10,253 bases of DNA from UBA1479 sp963972065 (GCA_963972065.1 CAXAVJ010000113.1:1-10253), one strand, 5' to 3'; counted from the stretch's first letter, positions 1 through 6,547 are shown. Program-made: numbers and translations. Notes: generated by a model from the letters alone, not told the origin.

Positions 1-1
1 C

Positions 2-235
2 CCGCCGCAACGTCTTGTCGTGACCGAACTGTTTGACCAGGACTGGACCGAGGGCGAAACCGTCTGCACCACGATCTTCGAGGACCTGGGCGACGGCACC
101 CGCACGCGGGTCACCACCACCGTGTTGTATTCATCCAAGACCGCCCGCGACAACGCCATGAAAACGCCCATGCTGGACGGCTGGGGGATCTGCTTCGACC
201 GCCTGGACGCGCGGCTGCCGGACTTCGCGGTCTAG
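2..235 (+). CDS. SRPBCC / AHSA1-type domain protein, C-terminal part
   Basis: This is the end of a gene that enters from the left edge. The frame is open from base 2 and stops at TAG 233-235, so a GTG at 20 is probably internal. The roughly 77 visible residues have the pattern of the last strands and helix of SRPBCC (START-like, polyketide cyclase/AHSA1) proteins: an RLV..E strand, a D.DWT.GE turn, a TTI/TTTVLY strand pair, then a final helix with the 'ARDNAMKTPMLDGW' pattern. In the family this C-terminal helix closes a hydrophobic ligand cavity. Some members bind small lipophilic molecules, but no substrate can be read here. It converges on the nuclease gene, and the two stop codons overlap on CTAG (232-235). 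The family call is good; the function is unknown. Confidence 0.75.
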   Translation, partial: PPQRLVVTELFDQDWTEGETVCTTIFEDLGDGTRTRVTTTVLYSSKTARDNAMKTPMLDGWGICFDRLDARLPDFAV

Positions 236-702
236 CGTTTTCCCTGACGCCAGTCCCAGGGGGCGACGAAGCCGCCGGCCCATAGCCCCGCGCGTTCGGC
301 CCGGGCCGCATCCTCCGCCGCCTGATAGGCCGGGATGCGGTAGGCCCGGTCGTACATCGCCCAGCCCTGGCGGATCATCTTCTCGCCCACGTCGTAGCGG
401 CCGCCCAGGAAACAGGTCATGGTATAGCGGCCGTCGCGCCCGGCGCCGTTGTCGCGGCACTGCACCCATTGATAGGCGGTCATGTAGCCCAGCACGTTCG
501 CCGCCTGGAAGCCGCAGGGATAGCGTTCACCGTCCTTGTCGCAGGTCTGGTCGTTTTCCGGCGCGTCGATGCCGTGCAGGTTGAAGGTGATCCCGGCGAT
601 GGACAGGGTGTCGCCGTCGATCACCGACGGCTGGCCTTCCATGTCAGCCAAGGCAGGCGCGGCGGCAAGCACCAGAATCACACAGAGGATGAAGGCCCGC
701 AT
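232..702 (-). CDS. Secreted thermonuclease (SNase-like) family protein, atypical active site
   Basis: A 156-residue protein with a signal peptide (hydrophobic residues 4-18, cleavage probably after ALA at 17-19) followed by one SNase/TNase-like OB-fold domain filling the rest, so it is probably periplasmic or secreted. Family members cleave DNA and RNA using Ca2+. Visible landmarks are VIDGDTL (D29 and D31, metal side), HGIDAPE (D46, E49 the general base) and GRDGR (R92, matching SNase R87). The position matching SNase R35 is Asn41 (in FNLHGID), so one of the two phosphate-binding arginines is missing. Four cysteines (54, 63, 82, 97) could form disulfides. AAAGGAG lies about 12 bases before ATG, a long but usable spacing. 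It follows the dioxygenase gene by 89 bp on the same strand. Family membership is firm; nuclease activity is uncertain. Confidence 0.88.
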   Translation of the reverse strand: MRAFILCVILVLAAAPALADMEGQPSVIDGDTLSIAGITFNLHGIDAPENDQTCDKDGERYPCGFQAANVLGYMTAYQWVQCRDNGAGRDGRYTMTCFLGGRYDVGEKMIRQGWAMYDRAYRIPAYQAAEDAARAERAGLWAGGFVAPWDWRQGKR

Positions 703-721
703 ATCGGACGGATGCTCCTTT

Positions 722-743
722 GCCGGCGGCGGGGCCGCCCGGC
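722..743 (-). terminator. GC-rich hairpin between dioxygenase and nuclease genes
   Basis: GCCGGCGGC (722-730) pairs with GCCGCCCGGC (734-743) around a GGG loop, with one bulged base. It lies 49 bases past the dioxygenase stop and just ahead of the nuclease ribosome binding site. No U-tract follows, so it may be an attenuator or a chance product of high GC rather than an intrinsic terminator. Confidence 0.3.
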
Positions 744-791
744 GGTTCCGTCATTTATATCGGTCCTGTGATGCGGAGGGAAGACCGGCCC

Positions 792-1658
792 CTAAACCGG
801 GCGGTCGCCCTCGAGCGTGACGCGCTGCATGGTGCGCCCGACGCCGGAAAAATCGTTGATCGCGTAATGCATGGTGCAGCGGTTGTCCCACATGGCGACC
901 GAGCCGTTTTTCCAGCGGAATCGGCAGGTGACTTCCGGCCCCGTCGCGTGGGCGACCAGGGTGTCGAACAGGGGTTTGGATTCCTCCGGCGTCATGCCTT
1001 CGAAGCGCGAAAAATGGATCGGGCTCAGGTACAGGCCCTTGCGGCCCGTTTCCGGATGGGTGCGGATCACCGGATGGGCGACTTCCTTCACCGCCGCGGG
1101 CTGCACGCTCATCGCCTTGGACACGCCGTCCTTGAACCGGTTGGCGTCCTTTCCGTAGGTATGGGCGTTGGTATAGACCGCCTTCAGGTCGGCCGCCATG
1201 GCCTTCATGCCGTCGGTCAGCCGGTCGTAGGCCGCCTGCTGGCTGGCGAACATGGTGTCGCCGCCGGCCTCGGGCACGTCGACGCCGTACAGGATGGTGG
1301 CCAGCGCCGGGGTCTCCGTATAGGCCAAATCCGTATGCCAGCCGCTGCCGAAGTGATGCTTGTCCGTCGGCTCCTTGACGATGCGGAACACCTCCGGATA
1401 GCCGTCCATGGGCTTTACGTAAGGATGGCGGTTCAACACCCCGAAGCGCCGCCCGAACGCCGCCTGGGCATCCGGCGTGAAATCCTGTCCGTGGAAGAAC
1501 ACGACGCTGTAGCGCAGCAGCGCTTCGCGGATCTCGGCCACGGTCTCGTCATCAAGGTTGTTCAGATCGACGCCGGAAATTTCAGCGCCGAACACACCCG
1601 TGAACGGGACCACGGTGATACGGCGAAAAGGATCATTCCTCAGTTCAGCGGCTTGCAT
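792..1658 (-). CDS. TauD/TfdA family 2-oxoglutarate- and Fe(II)-dependent dioxygenase
   Basis: This 288-residue cytoplasmic enzyme is close in length and layout to E. coli TauD (about 283). Family members hydroxylate small sulfonates or related substrates while converting 2-oxoglutarate and O2 to succinate and CO2; with taurine, sulfite is released. The Fe(II) triad is visible as WHTDLAY (H108, D110) and RCTMHY (H264). The 2-oxoglutarate arginine is R275, 11 residues after the last His as in TauD, with R279 after it. The HPVIRTHPETGRKGLYL stretch is typical of the TauD subgroup. The ATG at 1658 is chosen because GGAG sits 7 bases before it; an ATG at 1703 lacks this and adds a non-conserved tail. 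The substrate cannot be named, since TfdA, TauD and alkylsulfatase types share these motifs. An IclR regulator lies directly upstream, and the intervening gap contains two candidate operators. Confidence 0.92.
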   Translation of the reverse strand: MQAAELRNDPFRRITVVPFTGVFGAEISGVDLNNLDDETVAEIREALLRYSVVFFHGQDFTPDAQAAFGRRFGVLNRHPYVKPMDGYPEVFRIVKEPTDKHHFGSGWHTDLAYTETPALATILYGVDVPEAGGDTMFASQQAAYDRLTDGMKAMAADLKAVYTNAHTYGKDANRFKDGVSKAMSVQPAAVKEVAHPVIRTHPETGRKGLYLSPIHFSRFEGMTPEESKPLFDTLVAHATGPEVTCRFRWKNGSVAMWDNRCTMHYAINDFSGVGRTMQRVTLEGDRPV

Positions 1659-1726
1659 GTCTTGTCTCCAAAGGCCGGGGTATCGACAGCCCCAGGTTAC
1701 CATTCCACGACAAATACGAAAAGATT

Positions 1727-1745
1727 TTTTCTATATTGCGGAACA
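1727..1745 (-). promoter_or_regulatory. Candidate IclR operator, copy 2 (promoter-proximal)
   Basis: Read on the minus strand this is TGTTCCGCAATATAGAAAA, matching copy 1 at 16 of 19 positions and retaining the outer TTC/GAA dyad. It lies about 70 bases before the dioxygenase ATG in an AT-rich stretch, where a core promoter would be expected. Binding by the neighbouring IclR protein is inferred. Confidence 0.5.
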
Positions 1746-1811
1746 AACTGAATGCTGAACAACCCTTAAAATCAGCTATTAAAAGGATCAATACGCCGTA
1801 AAGTCGAATAT

Positions 1812-1830
1812 TGTTCCACAATATGGAACA
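1812..1830 (+). promoter_or_regulatory. Candidate IclR operator, copy 1 (perfect palindrome)
   Basis: TGTTCCACAATATGGAACA is a perfect inverted repeat: 7-bp arms TGTTCCA/TGGAACA around a 5-bp CAATA centre. It starts 4 bases beyond the iclR stop codon and about 155 bases upstream of the dioxygenase start. IclR-family proteins typically bind short palindromes of this kind near their own gene. Its centre is 85 bp (about eight DNA turns) from copy 2, which would suit binding by a tetramer or looping. Assignment to the adjacent regulator is inferred. Confidence 0.6.
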
Positions 1831-1834
1831 TTGT

Positions 1835-2659
1835 CTATTCCTCGTCGACCGGCCGGTAGTTCAGGGCCCGGGATATCTCGGCCGCCGTCCGCACGACCTG
1901 CGCGGCACAGCGTTCGATCAAGGGTGCATCCATGCGGAAGGCCGGCACGCCCAGCCCCAGGGCCGCGACGACCGCGCCCGTGTGATCGCGGATCGGGGCG
2001 GCGATGCCGCCCATTTCCGGATTGTTCTCGCCCTTGGTGACGGCGACACCGTCTTCCGCCACCTTGTCGATGATCCGGCGCAGGCGTTCGGGATCGGTCT
2101 CCGTGTCCGGGGTCAGCCGGACCATCGGCCCAGCCAGCACCCGATCGCGCTGGCTCGGGTCATGGGCCAGGAGCATACGCCCCGTGGCCGTGCACCAGGA
2201 CGGCGTGATGCGCCCGACCTGCGTTTGCACGCGGATTGAACGGGGACTTTCCACCTTGGACAGATAGACCACACCGCCGCCGGGCTCCAGCACCGCCAGA
2301 TGGATCGTCTCGTCCGTGGCCCGGCACAGGTCTTCCAGGAACGGAAAGGCGACCTGGACCAGATCGACCTCGGCCAGCGCCAGGCTGCCGATCCGCCACA
2401 GCTTGAGCGTCAGGCGGTAGAGCCCCTGCTCGTTCTGCTCCAGCACACCGGCATGGACCAGGGTCGACAGCACGCGGTGCAGGGAGCTTTTCGGCTGGCC
2501 CGTCTCGCGCGCCAGTTCAGTGACGCCAAGCGGCCGCCATTTGCGCTCGAACACCTCAAGCACCTCGAACGCCTTCAAGACCGACCCCATGACCCCCGCC
2601 GGGCGGCGGCGGGCGGCGGGCGGCTTGGGGCTTTTTCCCTGTTGTGAGCGTTCCGGCAT
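1835..2659 (-). CDS. IclR family transcriptional regulator
   Basis: A 274-residue DNA-binding regulator of standard IclR architecture. Residues 1-23 form a basic, Pro/Ala/Arg-rich low-complexity tail encoded by GGCGG repeats. A winged helix-turn-helix follows at about 24-85 (VLKAFEVLEVF, then GVTELARETGQPKSSLHRVLSTLV with the recognition helix near 57-70). The IclR effector domain covers about 90-268, with the conserved PSWCTATGRMLLA and GGIAAPIRDHTGAVVAALGL segments that line the ligand pocket. The ligand is unknown. The gene starts 6 bases after the GIY-YIG stop, and its weak ribosome site overlaps that stop codon. ATG at 2590 (residue 24), preceded by GGGGG, is an alternative start giving a protein without the tail. 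The gene lies directly upstream of the dioxygenase, which it probably controls through the palindromes in the gap. Confidence 0.93.
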   Translation of the reverse strand: MPERSQQGKSPKPPAARRRPAGVMGSVLKAFEVLEVFERKWRPLGVTELARETGQPKSSLHRVLSTLVHAGVLEQNEQGLYRLTLKLWRIGSLALAEVDLVQVAFPFLEDLCRATDETIHLAVLEPGGGVVYLSKVESPRSIRVQTQVGRITPSWCTATGRMLLAHDPSQRDRVLAGPMVRLTPDTETDPERLRRIIDKVAEDGVAVTKGENNPEMGGIAAPIRDHTGAVVAALGLGVPAFRMDAPLIERCAAQVVRTAAEISRALNYRPVDEE

Positions 2660-2665
2660 AGAGAT

Positions 2666-2917
2666 TCACCAAAATCGTTTATTCGCGAAGGCCTTGCCCG
2701 AACCCGACTTAAGGTAATGTTCGAATTCCTGCGCACGCCGCTTATCAGCAAACGCATGGTAACTAACCAAAGACCAGGGCCTATATTTTGCTGTGTGAAG
2801 TGATTTTCCGGCGTTGTGCGCGGCCAAGCGTTTTTTAAGGTCGGTCGTAAAGCCGACATAGCGCTGTGCGGCGTGGGCGTCCGAGCGGATGAGATAGACG
2901 TAATACATACGACACAT
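2666..2917 (-). CDS. Small GIY-YIG domain protein
   Basis: This 83-residue protein consists of a single GIY-YIG nuclease domain, the usual size for the stand-alone YhbQ/UPF0213-like group. Visible landmarks are VYLIRS (Y8, the GIY position), RYVG (Y20, with YVG in place of YIG), LKKRLAAHNAG (R30, H34) and FEHYLKSGSGK (E66, the metal-binding Glu of the fold). All catalytic positions are present, so it could cleave DNA, but the biological role of this group is poorly known. The start at 2917 has AAGGGGGG upstream; ATG at 2908 (residue 4) is also possible. It is followed after 6 bases by the IclR gene and is preceded by the palindromic element next to tRNA-Ser. Confidence 0.88.
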   Translation of the reverse strand: MCRMYYVYLIRSDAHAAQRYVGFTTDLKKRLAAHNAGKSLHTAKYRPWSLVSYHAFADKRRAQEFEHYLKSGSGKAFANKRFW

Positions 2918-2957
2918 CCCGATCAGCCCCCCTTCGCTCCTGCGGAGTTTCGGAGGG

Positions 2958-3028
2958 CAGCCTCGCTCTAATCGCTCTTCGGCTGGCTTACCGGCGTAAG
3001 CCAGCCGAAGCTCAAAGAGCGAAGGCTG
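2958..3028. repeat. Large imperfect palindrome abutting tRNA-Ser 3' end
   Basis: A stem-loop of about 71 bases. The inner stem is perfect over 15 bp (2977-2991 with 2996-3010, loop CGGC). After an unpaired internal loop the arms pair again over TCGCTCT (2963-2969 with 3016-3022) and CAGCC (2958-2962 with 3024-3028). The right outer arm includes the encoded CCA of the tRNA. TCGCTC recurs at 2935, 2963 and 2972, and a smaller CTCC-TGC-GGAG hairpin lies at 2938-2948. It could terminate the tRNA transcript, though no U-run follows, or be a REP-like mobile palindrome. Confidence 0.65.
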
Positions 3029-3118
3029 GCGGACAGGGAGGGATTCGAACCCTCGAGGCCCTTATGGGGGCCTAACTCCTTAGCAGGGAGCCCGCTTCAG
3101 CCACTCGCGCACCTGTCC
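3027..3118 (-). tRNA. tRNA-Ser(GCU)
   Basis: The minus strand reads 5' GGACAGG ... CCTGTCC G CCA, a perfect 7-bp acceptor stem with discriminator G and an encoded CCA. The anticodon loop is CTGCTAA in a CTCC/GGAG stem, giving anticodon GCT (bases 3082-3084 on the plus strand), which reads AGC and AGT serine codons. A long variable arm (GGCCC...GGGCC region) marks it as class II, as expected for tRNA-Ser. The T-loop GGTTCGAATCC is canonical. Its length with CCA is 92 bases. Confidence 0.97.
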
Positions 3119-3234
3119 CCAAGTCCGCATGGCACCGGAAACGAGACATCCGGGCACCTGCGGAACCGCAGTCATAACGAAGCCGCCGCCCGCTTTCAAC
3201 TAGCCTGTTCGGAATTCTGCCGATTGCCGGAACC

Positions 3235-3266
3235 GCCCCGCGGTGGCGTCGTTGCCGCCGCGGGGC
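3235..3266 (-). terminator. Strong GC hairpin downstream of the chemoreceptor gene
   Basis: GCCCCGCGG (3235-3243) and CCGCGGGGC (3258-3266) form a perfect 9-bp stem, extended by GGC/GCC after one mismatch, with a 6-base loop. It starts 31 bases past the chemoreceptor stop. No U-tract follows on the minus strand, so it may act as a 3'-end stabiliser or a non-canonical terminator. The rest of the stretch 3119-3297 shows nothing further. Confidence 0.5.
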
Positions 3267-3297
3267 AGGATCACGGGCAAGGAGGCTGTCGAAGGCC

Positions 3298-4956
3298 TTA
3301 AGCGCGCACTCCCGCCAGGAAACGCTCGACCTGGGACTGCAGGGTCGCGGCCAGTTCCGAAAGCCCATTGGCCGCGGTTTTGACCTGATCCGCCGACTGC
3401 CCGGTTTCTTCCGAAGACTTCCGCACGTTGGCGATGTTCTGCGTGACCTGATCCGTTCCGGCCGAGGCTTCGTGCACGCTGCGCGAGATTTCCTGGGTCG
3501 CAACGCCCTGTTCCTCGATGGCGGCGGCAATGGTCGCCGAGATCGTATTGATCTCGTCAATGGTGGCGCCGATATTGCCGATCGCCCCCACCGACGAATT
3601 GGTCGCCTGCTGGATGCCCGCGATCTGCTGCGAGATTTCCTCGGTTGCCTTGGCGGTCTGGCTGGCCAGGTTCTTGACCTCGCTGGCGACCACGGCGAAG
3701 CCCTTGCCGGCGTCTCCGGCGCGGGCCGCCTCGATGGTGGCGTTGAGGGCCAACAGGTTGGTCTGTTCGGCGATGTCGGTGATCAGGGTCACGACCTGAC
3801 CAACCTTGCCGACCGCGTCGGCAAGCCCGCTGACCTTTTCGTTGGCCATCTGGGATTCGTTGACCGCCTGGTTGGCGACTTCCGACGCCTTCTGGACCTG
3901 GCGGGCGATTTCCTCGATGGAGGACGACAGTTCCTCCGTCGCCGAGGCAACCGAGGCCGTGTTGCGGCTGGCCTGTTCGGCCGCCGCCGCAACGCCGATC
4001 GCCTGCTCCGTCGCCTGGTTGGCGGCGGTGCTCATCTGGGTCGCGGTGGTGTCCATCTCGCCGGCCGAATTGCCGACCGCCTTGACGATCTCGCCGACCG
4101 AGGCGTCGAACTCGTCGGCCAGCCGCAGGGTCGCCTTGCGGCGGTCCTCCTCGGCCTTTTTCTCAAGAACGACCTTTTCTTCTTCGAGCTTCTTGTTGCG
4201 TTCAAGCTCCGTGCGGAAAATTTTCACGGAGCCGATCATCCCGTCGACCTCCTTTACGAAGCTTGTGAGATCGAGCCCGACATCCAGCTTGCCCTGTGCA
4301 AGCTCGTTCATGCGCGATGACAGAGTGTTGAGTGACTTCGACACGTTGCGGCCGACCAGAAACCCGAACCCGACGATCACCGTGATGATCGCCAGACCGA
4401 TCCCGCCAAGCTGCGCAAGGCGCCGATTATAGGCCTCGTCGATATCGTCGAAATAGGCGCCAGTGCCGATGTACATGTTCATCTCGGGCACGGGATGGAT
4501 GTAGGACACCTTGTCGAAGGTATCTCCCTGGAAGCCCGGTTTCGGCCCCTTGTAGCGGCTGAACCCGCCGCCGCTCTTGGCAAGTTCGTTGAATACCTCG
4601 CGCCGCGGCAGTTTCTTGCACTTGCCCATCTTCGTCGGATCGACATGGGCCAGGGTGCAGAATTCGTAGGTGATGGCGAAGATGTAGTTGTCGCCATCGA
4701 AACGGACGCTTCGGATCGCGCTCAAGATGCGCTCCCTGGCTGCTTCCGGTGTTTGTTCGTTATTTTTCTGTTTGGCCAGTTCGTGCCGGACAATGGCGTT
4801 AACGCCCAGGACGATCTGCTTAACCTTATCCTGCCGGTCGTTCAGCATGGTGTCACGCATGGTCGTGGCGCTGATGCCCGACAGCGTGGCGACCCCGATC
4901 AGGGCGATCAGGGCAAGCAGCAAAAAGACGTTGAACAGGGAGAGTTTGAATTTCAT
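3298..4956 (-). CDS. Methyl-accepting chemotaxis protein with sCache sensor domain
   Basis: A 552-residue transmembrane chemoreceptor. TM1 covers about 7-28, a periplasmic single-Cache domain about 30-177 (R.DGDNYIFAI, then GGGFSRYKGPKPG and a final MYIGTGAYFDDID), TM2 about 183-201, a HAMP linker about 202-255, and a long coiled-coil signalling domain to the C-terminus. The hairpin tip that contacts CheA/CheW is ITDIAEQTNLLALNATIEAA followed by RAGDAGKGFAVVASEVKNLA. No C-terminal CheR-tethering pentapeptide is present. The ATG at 4956 is preferred over a GTG at 5019 because it puts TM1 at the N-terminus; the ribosome site is weak (GGTGA). Cys100 and Cys113 in the sensor domain could form a periplasmic disulfide. 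Domains of this type often bind small organic acids, but the ligand is unknown. No other chemotaxis genes are in the window. Confidence 0.95.
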   Translation of the reverse strand: MKFKLSLFNVFLLLALIALIGVATLSGISATTMRDTMLNDRQDKVKQIVLGVNAIVRHELAKQKNNEQTPEAARERILSAIRSVRFDGDNYIFAITYEFCTLAHVDPTKMGKCKKLPRREVFNELAKSGGGFSRYKGPKPGFQGDTFDKVSYIHPVPEMNMYIGTGAYFDDIDEAYNRRLAQLGGIGLAIITVIVGFGFLVGRNVSKSLNTLSSRMNELAQGKLDVGLDLTSFVKEVDGMIGSVKIFRTELERNKKLEEEKVVLEKKAEEDRRKATLRLADEFDASVGEIVKAVGNSAGEMDTTATQMSTAANQATEQAIGVAAAAEQASRNTASVASATEELSSSIEEIARQVQKASEVANQAVNESQMANEKVSGLADAVGKVGQVVTLITDIAEQTNLLALNATIEAARAGDAGKGFAVVASEVKNLASQTAKATEEISQQIAGIQQATNSSVGAIGNIGATIDEINTISATIAAAIEEQGVATQEISRSVHEASAGTDQVTQNIANVRKSSEETGQSADQVKTAANGLSELAATLQSQVERFLAGVRA

Positions 4957-5091
4957 GACGTCACCGTGATTCTCGATCGTCCGTAGACGTCGCGGGCTGT
5001 CAGCCGGAAACAGCCGCACCGTCTCGGATCATTGTTTTTTGGGGCCGTCCAGGGTCTCCTCCCCCCAATTCCGGGCGAAGCCGCGCGACGG

Positions 5092-5108
5092 GCTCGCGCA
5101 TCGCGAGC
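5092..5108. promoter_or_regulatory. 17-bp perfect palindrome in the chemoreceptor upstream region
   Basis: GCTCGCG-CAT-CGCGAGC, 7-bp perfect arms with a 3-base centre, about 135 bases before the chemoreceptor start. A smaller GGACA-CC-TGTCC dyad lies at 5140-5151. Bases 5159-5200 are strongly AT-rich, unlike the surroundings, and probably contain the promoter, but I could not place -10 and -35 boxes confidently. The palindrome could be an operator or a leader hairpin. Confidence 0.3.
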
Positions 5109-5228
5109 AACGGAGAGATTAGGGCGAATCGACGGCGGCGGACACCTGTCCACAAGTATTGGTTTTTAATTTAAATAAGAAATTTCTAATTATGTATTCT
5201 GCGCATAACACATTCGGCGCAGGTAATA

Positions 5229-5780
5229 TTATTCGGCCTTCATGAAGGTACGGCTGCGCTGGAAGCGCGGCATTTCGACCGCGTCGGGGTCGATGGCCTC
5301 CGCGATGTTGTAGGACACGATCCCGCCGGTCAGGCGTTTCAATTCGTCGAAACTGACAGGGAACAGGCAATGGGGATGCCCGGCGGCGGCGAATAACTGG
5401 TCAAAGCGGCGCAGGCTGGCGTCAATGGCGATGGGCATGTCGTTGACCAGGCCCACGGGCGACACGCCACCGATGGTGAAACCGGTGACGTCCTTGACGC
5501 GCTGAGCCTGCGGCTTCGTAACCTTGCCTTCCAGGTTAAGGACCCGGGGCAACGCCGCCGGATTGCAGGTATGGTCGCCGGCGATCAGCGCCAACACCGG
5601 CCTGTCGCCGATGCGGAAGGTCAGCGACTTGACGATCTGGCCCAGTTTGGCATCGACGGCGTGGGCCGCGTCCTCGGCCGTCTTGGCCGTTGCAGTCAGT
5701 TCAATTACCCGGTCGCCCAGACCCGCGGCCTTGAGCGCCGCAATGACCCGCTGCACCGATTTCTTGGTCTTGAACGCCAT
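5229..5780 (-). CDS. YbaK/EbsC family protein (aminoacyl-tRNA deacylase-like)
   Basis: A 183-residue cytoplasmic protein with a YbaK/EbsC domain over about 25-160. Proteins of this family hydrolyse mischarged aminoacyl-tRNAs (Cys-tRNA-Pro for YbaK) and act in trans to protein synthesis. The key lysine is visible in GQIVKSL (K51), with the conserved VTGFTIGGVSPVG loop (98-110) and the IAIDASL / AGHPHCLFPVSFDEL segments near the substrate pocket. The last 20 or so residues extend beyond the core domain and carry basic and aromatic residues (FQRSRTFM). The exact tRNA specificity cannot be read from the sequence, since the YeaK, YbaK and ProX subgroups are alike. It lies 38 bp downstream of the glutathione transferase gene on the same strand, probably co-transcribed. 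The ribosome site is weak. Confidence 0.9.
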   Translation of the reverse strand: MAFKTKKSVQRVIAALKAAGLGDRVIELTATAKTAEDAAHAVDAKLGQIVKSLTFRIGDRPVLALIAGDHTCNPAALPRVLNLEGKVTKPQAQRVKDVTGFTIGGVSPVGLVNDMPIAIDASLRRFDQLFAAAGHPHCLFPVSFDELKRLTGGIVSYNIAEAIDPDAVEMPRFQRSRTFMKAE

Positions 5781-5818
5781 GGCCGCCGACCGTTTCCCGT
5801 TTCGTGGTGGAGGTGCCG

Positions 5819-6451
5819 TCAGTTCGCGAACGGCACCGCCATTCCCTTCTGCACCGCCTCGCGCGCCGAGATTGTATCAAACCAACGCTTCACGTTGGGA
5901 TATTCGTTGAGATCAACCTGATGACGTTCGTGGCGCGACACCCAGGGATACACCGCAATGTCGGCGATGGAATAGAAATCGCCGGCAAGGTATTCGGTTT
6001 CGTTCAGGCGGCGGTCGTTCATCACCATATACAGGCGCTTGGTCTCGTCGTGGTAACGCTTCTGGCCGTAGGGCACGACTTCCGAGGGATTGAACAGGAA
6101 ATGATGGGCCTGGCCGAACATCGGCCCGACACCGCCCATCTGCCACATCAGCCATTCGAAGGTGGCGACGCGCTCGCGGCCGGACCGGGGCAACAGTTCG
6201 CTGCCGGTTTTTTCCGCGAGGTAAATCAGAATGGCCCCCGTCTCGAACACCGAGATCGGCTTGCCGTCGGGACCGTCGGGGTCGACGATCGCCGGAATGC
6301 GGTTGTTGGGCGAAATCTTCAGGAATTCGGGGGCGTGCTGTTCGCCCTTGGAGATGTTGACCTGATGGGTCGTATATTCCAGGCCGACTTCCTCCAGCAT
6401 GATGGACGCCTTGCGCCCGTTGGGCGTGGCCCAGGTATATAGATCGATCAT
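5819..6451 (-). CDS. Glutathione S-transferase, YfcG/Nu-class-like
   Basis: A 210-residue cytoplasmic protein with an N-terminal thioredoxin-like domain (about 1-80) and a C-terminal helical domain (about 88-205). The N-terminus MIDLYTWATPNGRK matches E. coli YfcG, whose Thr9 and Asn11 replace the usual catalytic Tyr/Ser and bind glutathione; both positions are kept here (T9, N11). SPNNRIPAIVD contains the cis-proline turn, and FETGAILIYLAEKTG is the glutathione carboxylate site (usually ESG, here ETG). YfcG-type enzymes have low transferase activity and act as glutathione-dependent disulfide reductases, so that is the likely role here. AGGAGGA lies about 8 bases before the ATG, an excellent ribosome site. 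It is probably the first gene of an operon with the YbaK-like gene. Confidence 0.92.
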   Translation of the reverse strand: MIDLYTWATPNGRKASIMLEEVGLEYTTHQVNISKGEQHAPEFLKISPNNRIPAIVDPDGPDGKPISVFETGAILIYLAEKTGSELLPRSGRERVATFEWLMWQMGGVGPMFGQAHHFLFNPSEVVPYGQKRYHDETKRLYMVMNDRRLNETEYLAGDFYSIADIAVYPWVSRHERHQVDLNEYPNVKRWFDTISAREAVQKGMAVPFAN

Positions 6452-6547
6452 CGGGGATCCTCCTCCGTCATCGGCATTTGATCATTGCGCGCCAGCATAA
6501 GCGAACGCCGGTCACGGGCAAGGCTTTGCTTGCCGTTTACGGAAGCG

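Noticed and set aside
720..1751. Long plus-strand open frame of 343 codons
   Set aside because: It is opposite the dioxygenase, whose Fe and 2-oxoglutarate motifs are intact; the plus-strand translation has no family pattern and is a high-GC shadow.
2598..2630. GGCGG-rich tract as a separate repeat element
   Set aside because: It encodes the Pro/Ala/Arg tail of the IclR protein, or its leader; simple low-complexity coding in a GC-rich genome explains it.
3027..3118. tRNA-Ser as the attachment site of a genomic island
   Set aside because: No integrase, no direct repeat of the tRNA 3' end and no phage genes are seen in the window; neighbours are ordinary chromosomal genes.
3472..4432. Plus-strand open frames opposite the chemoreceptor
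   Set aside because: Low-complexity translations (Arg/Gly/Leu or Ser/Ala rich) mirroring the coiled-coil codons of the real gene.
4957..5019. GTG start at 5019 for the chemoreceptor
   Set aside because: It would place 21 polar residues, including several arginines, before TM1; the ATG at 4956 gives a normal receptor N-terminus.
6517..6534. GGCAAG-N6-CTTGCC hairpin past the unknown helical gene
   Set aside because: Only six pairs, with no U-tract; too weak to call a terminator.
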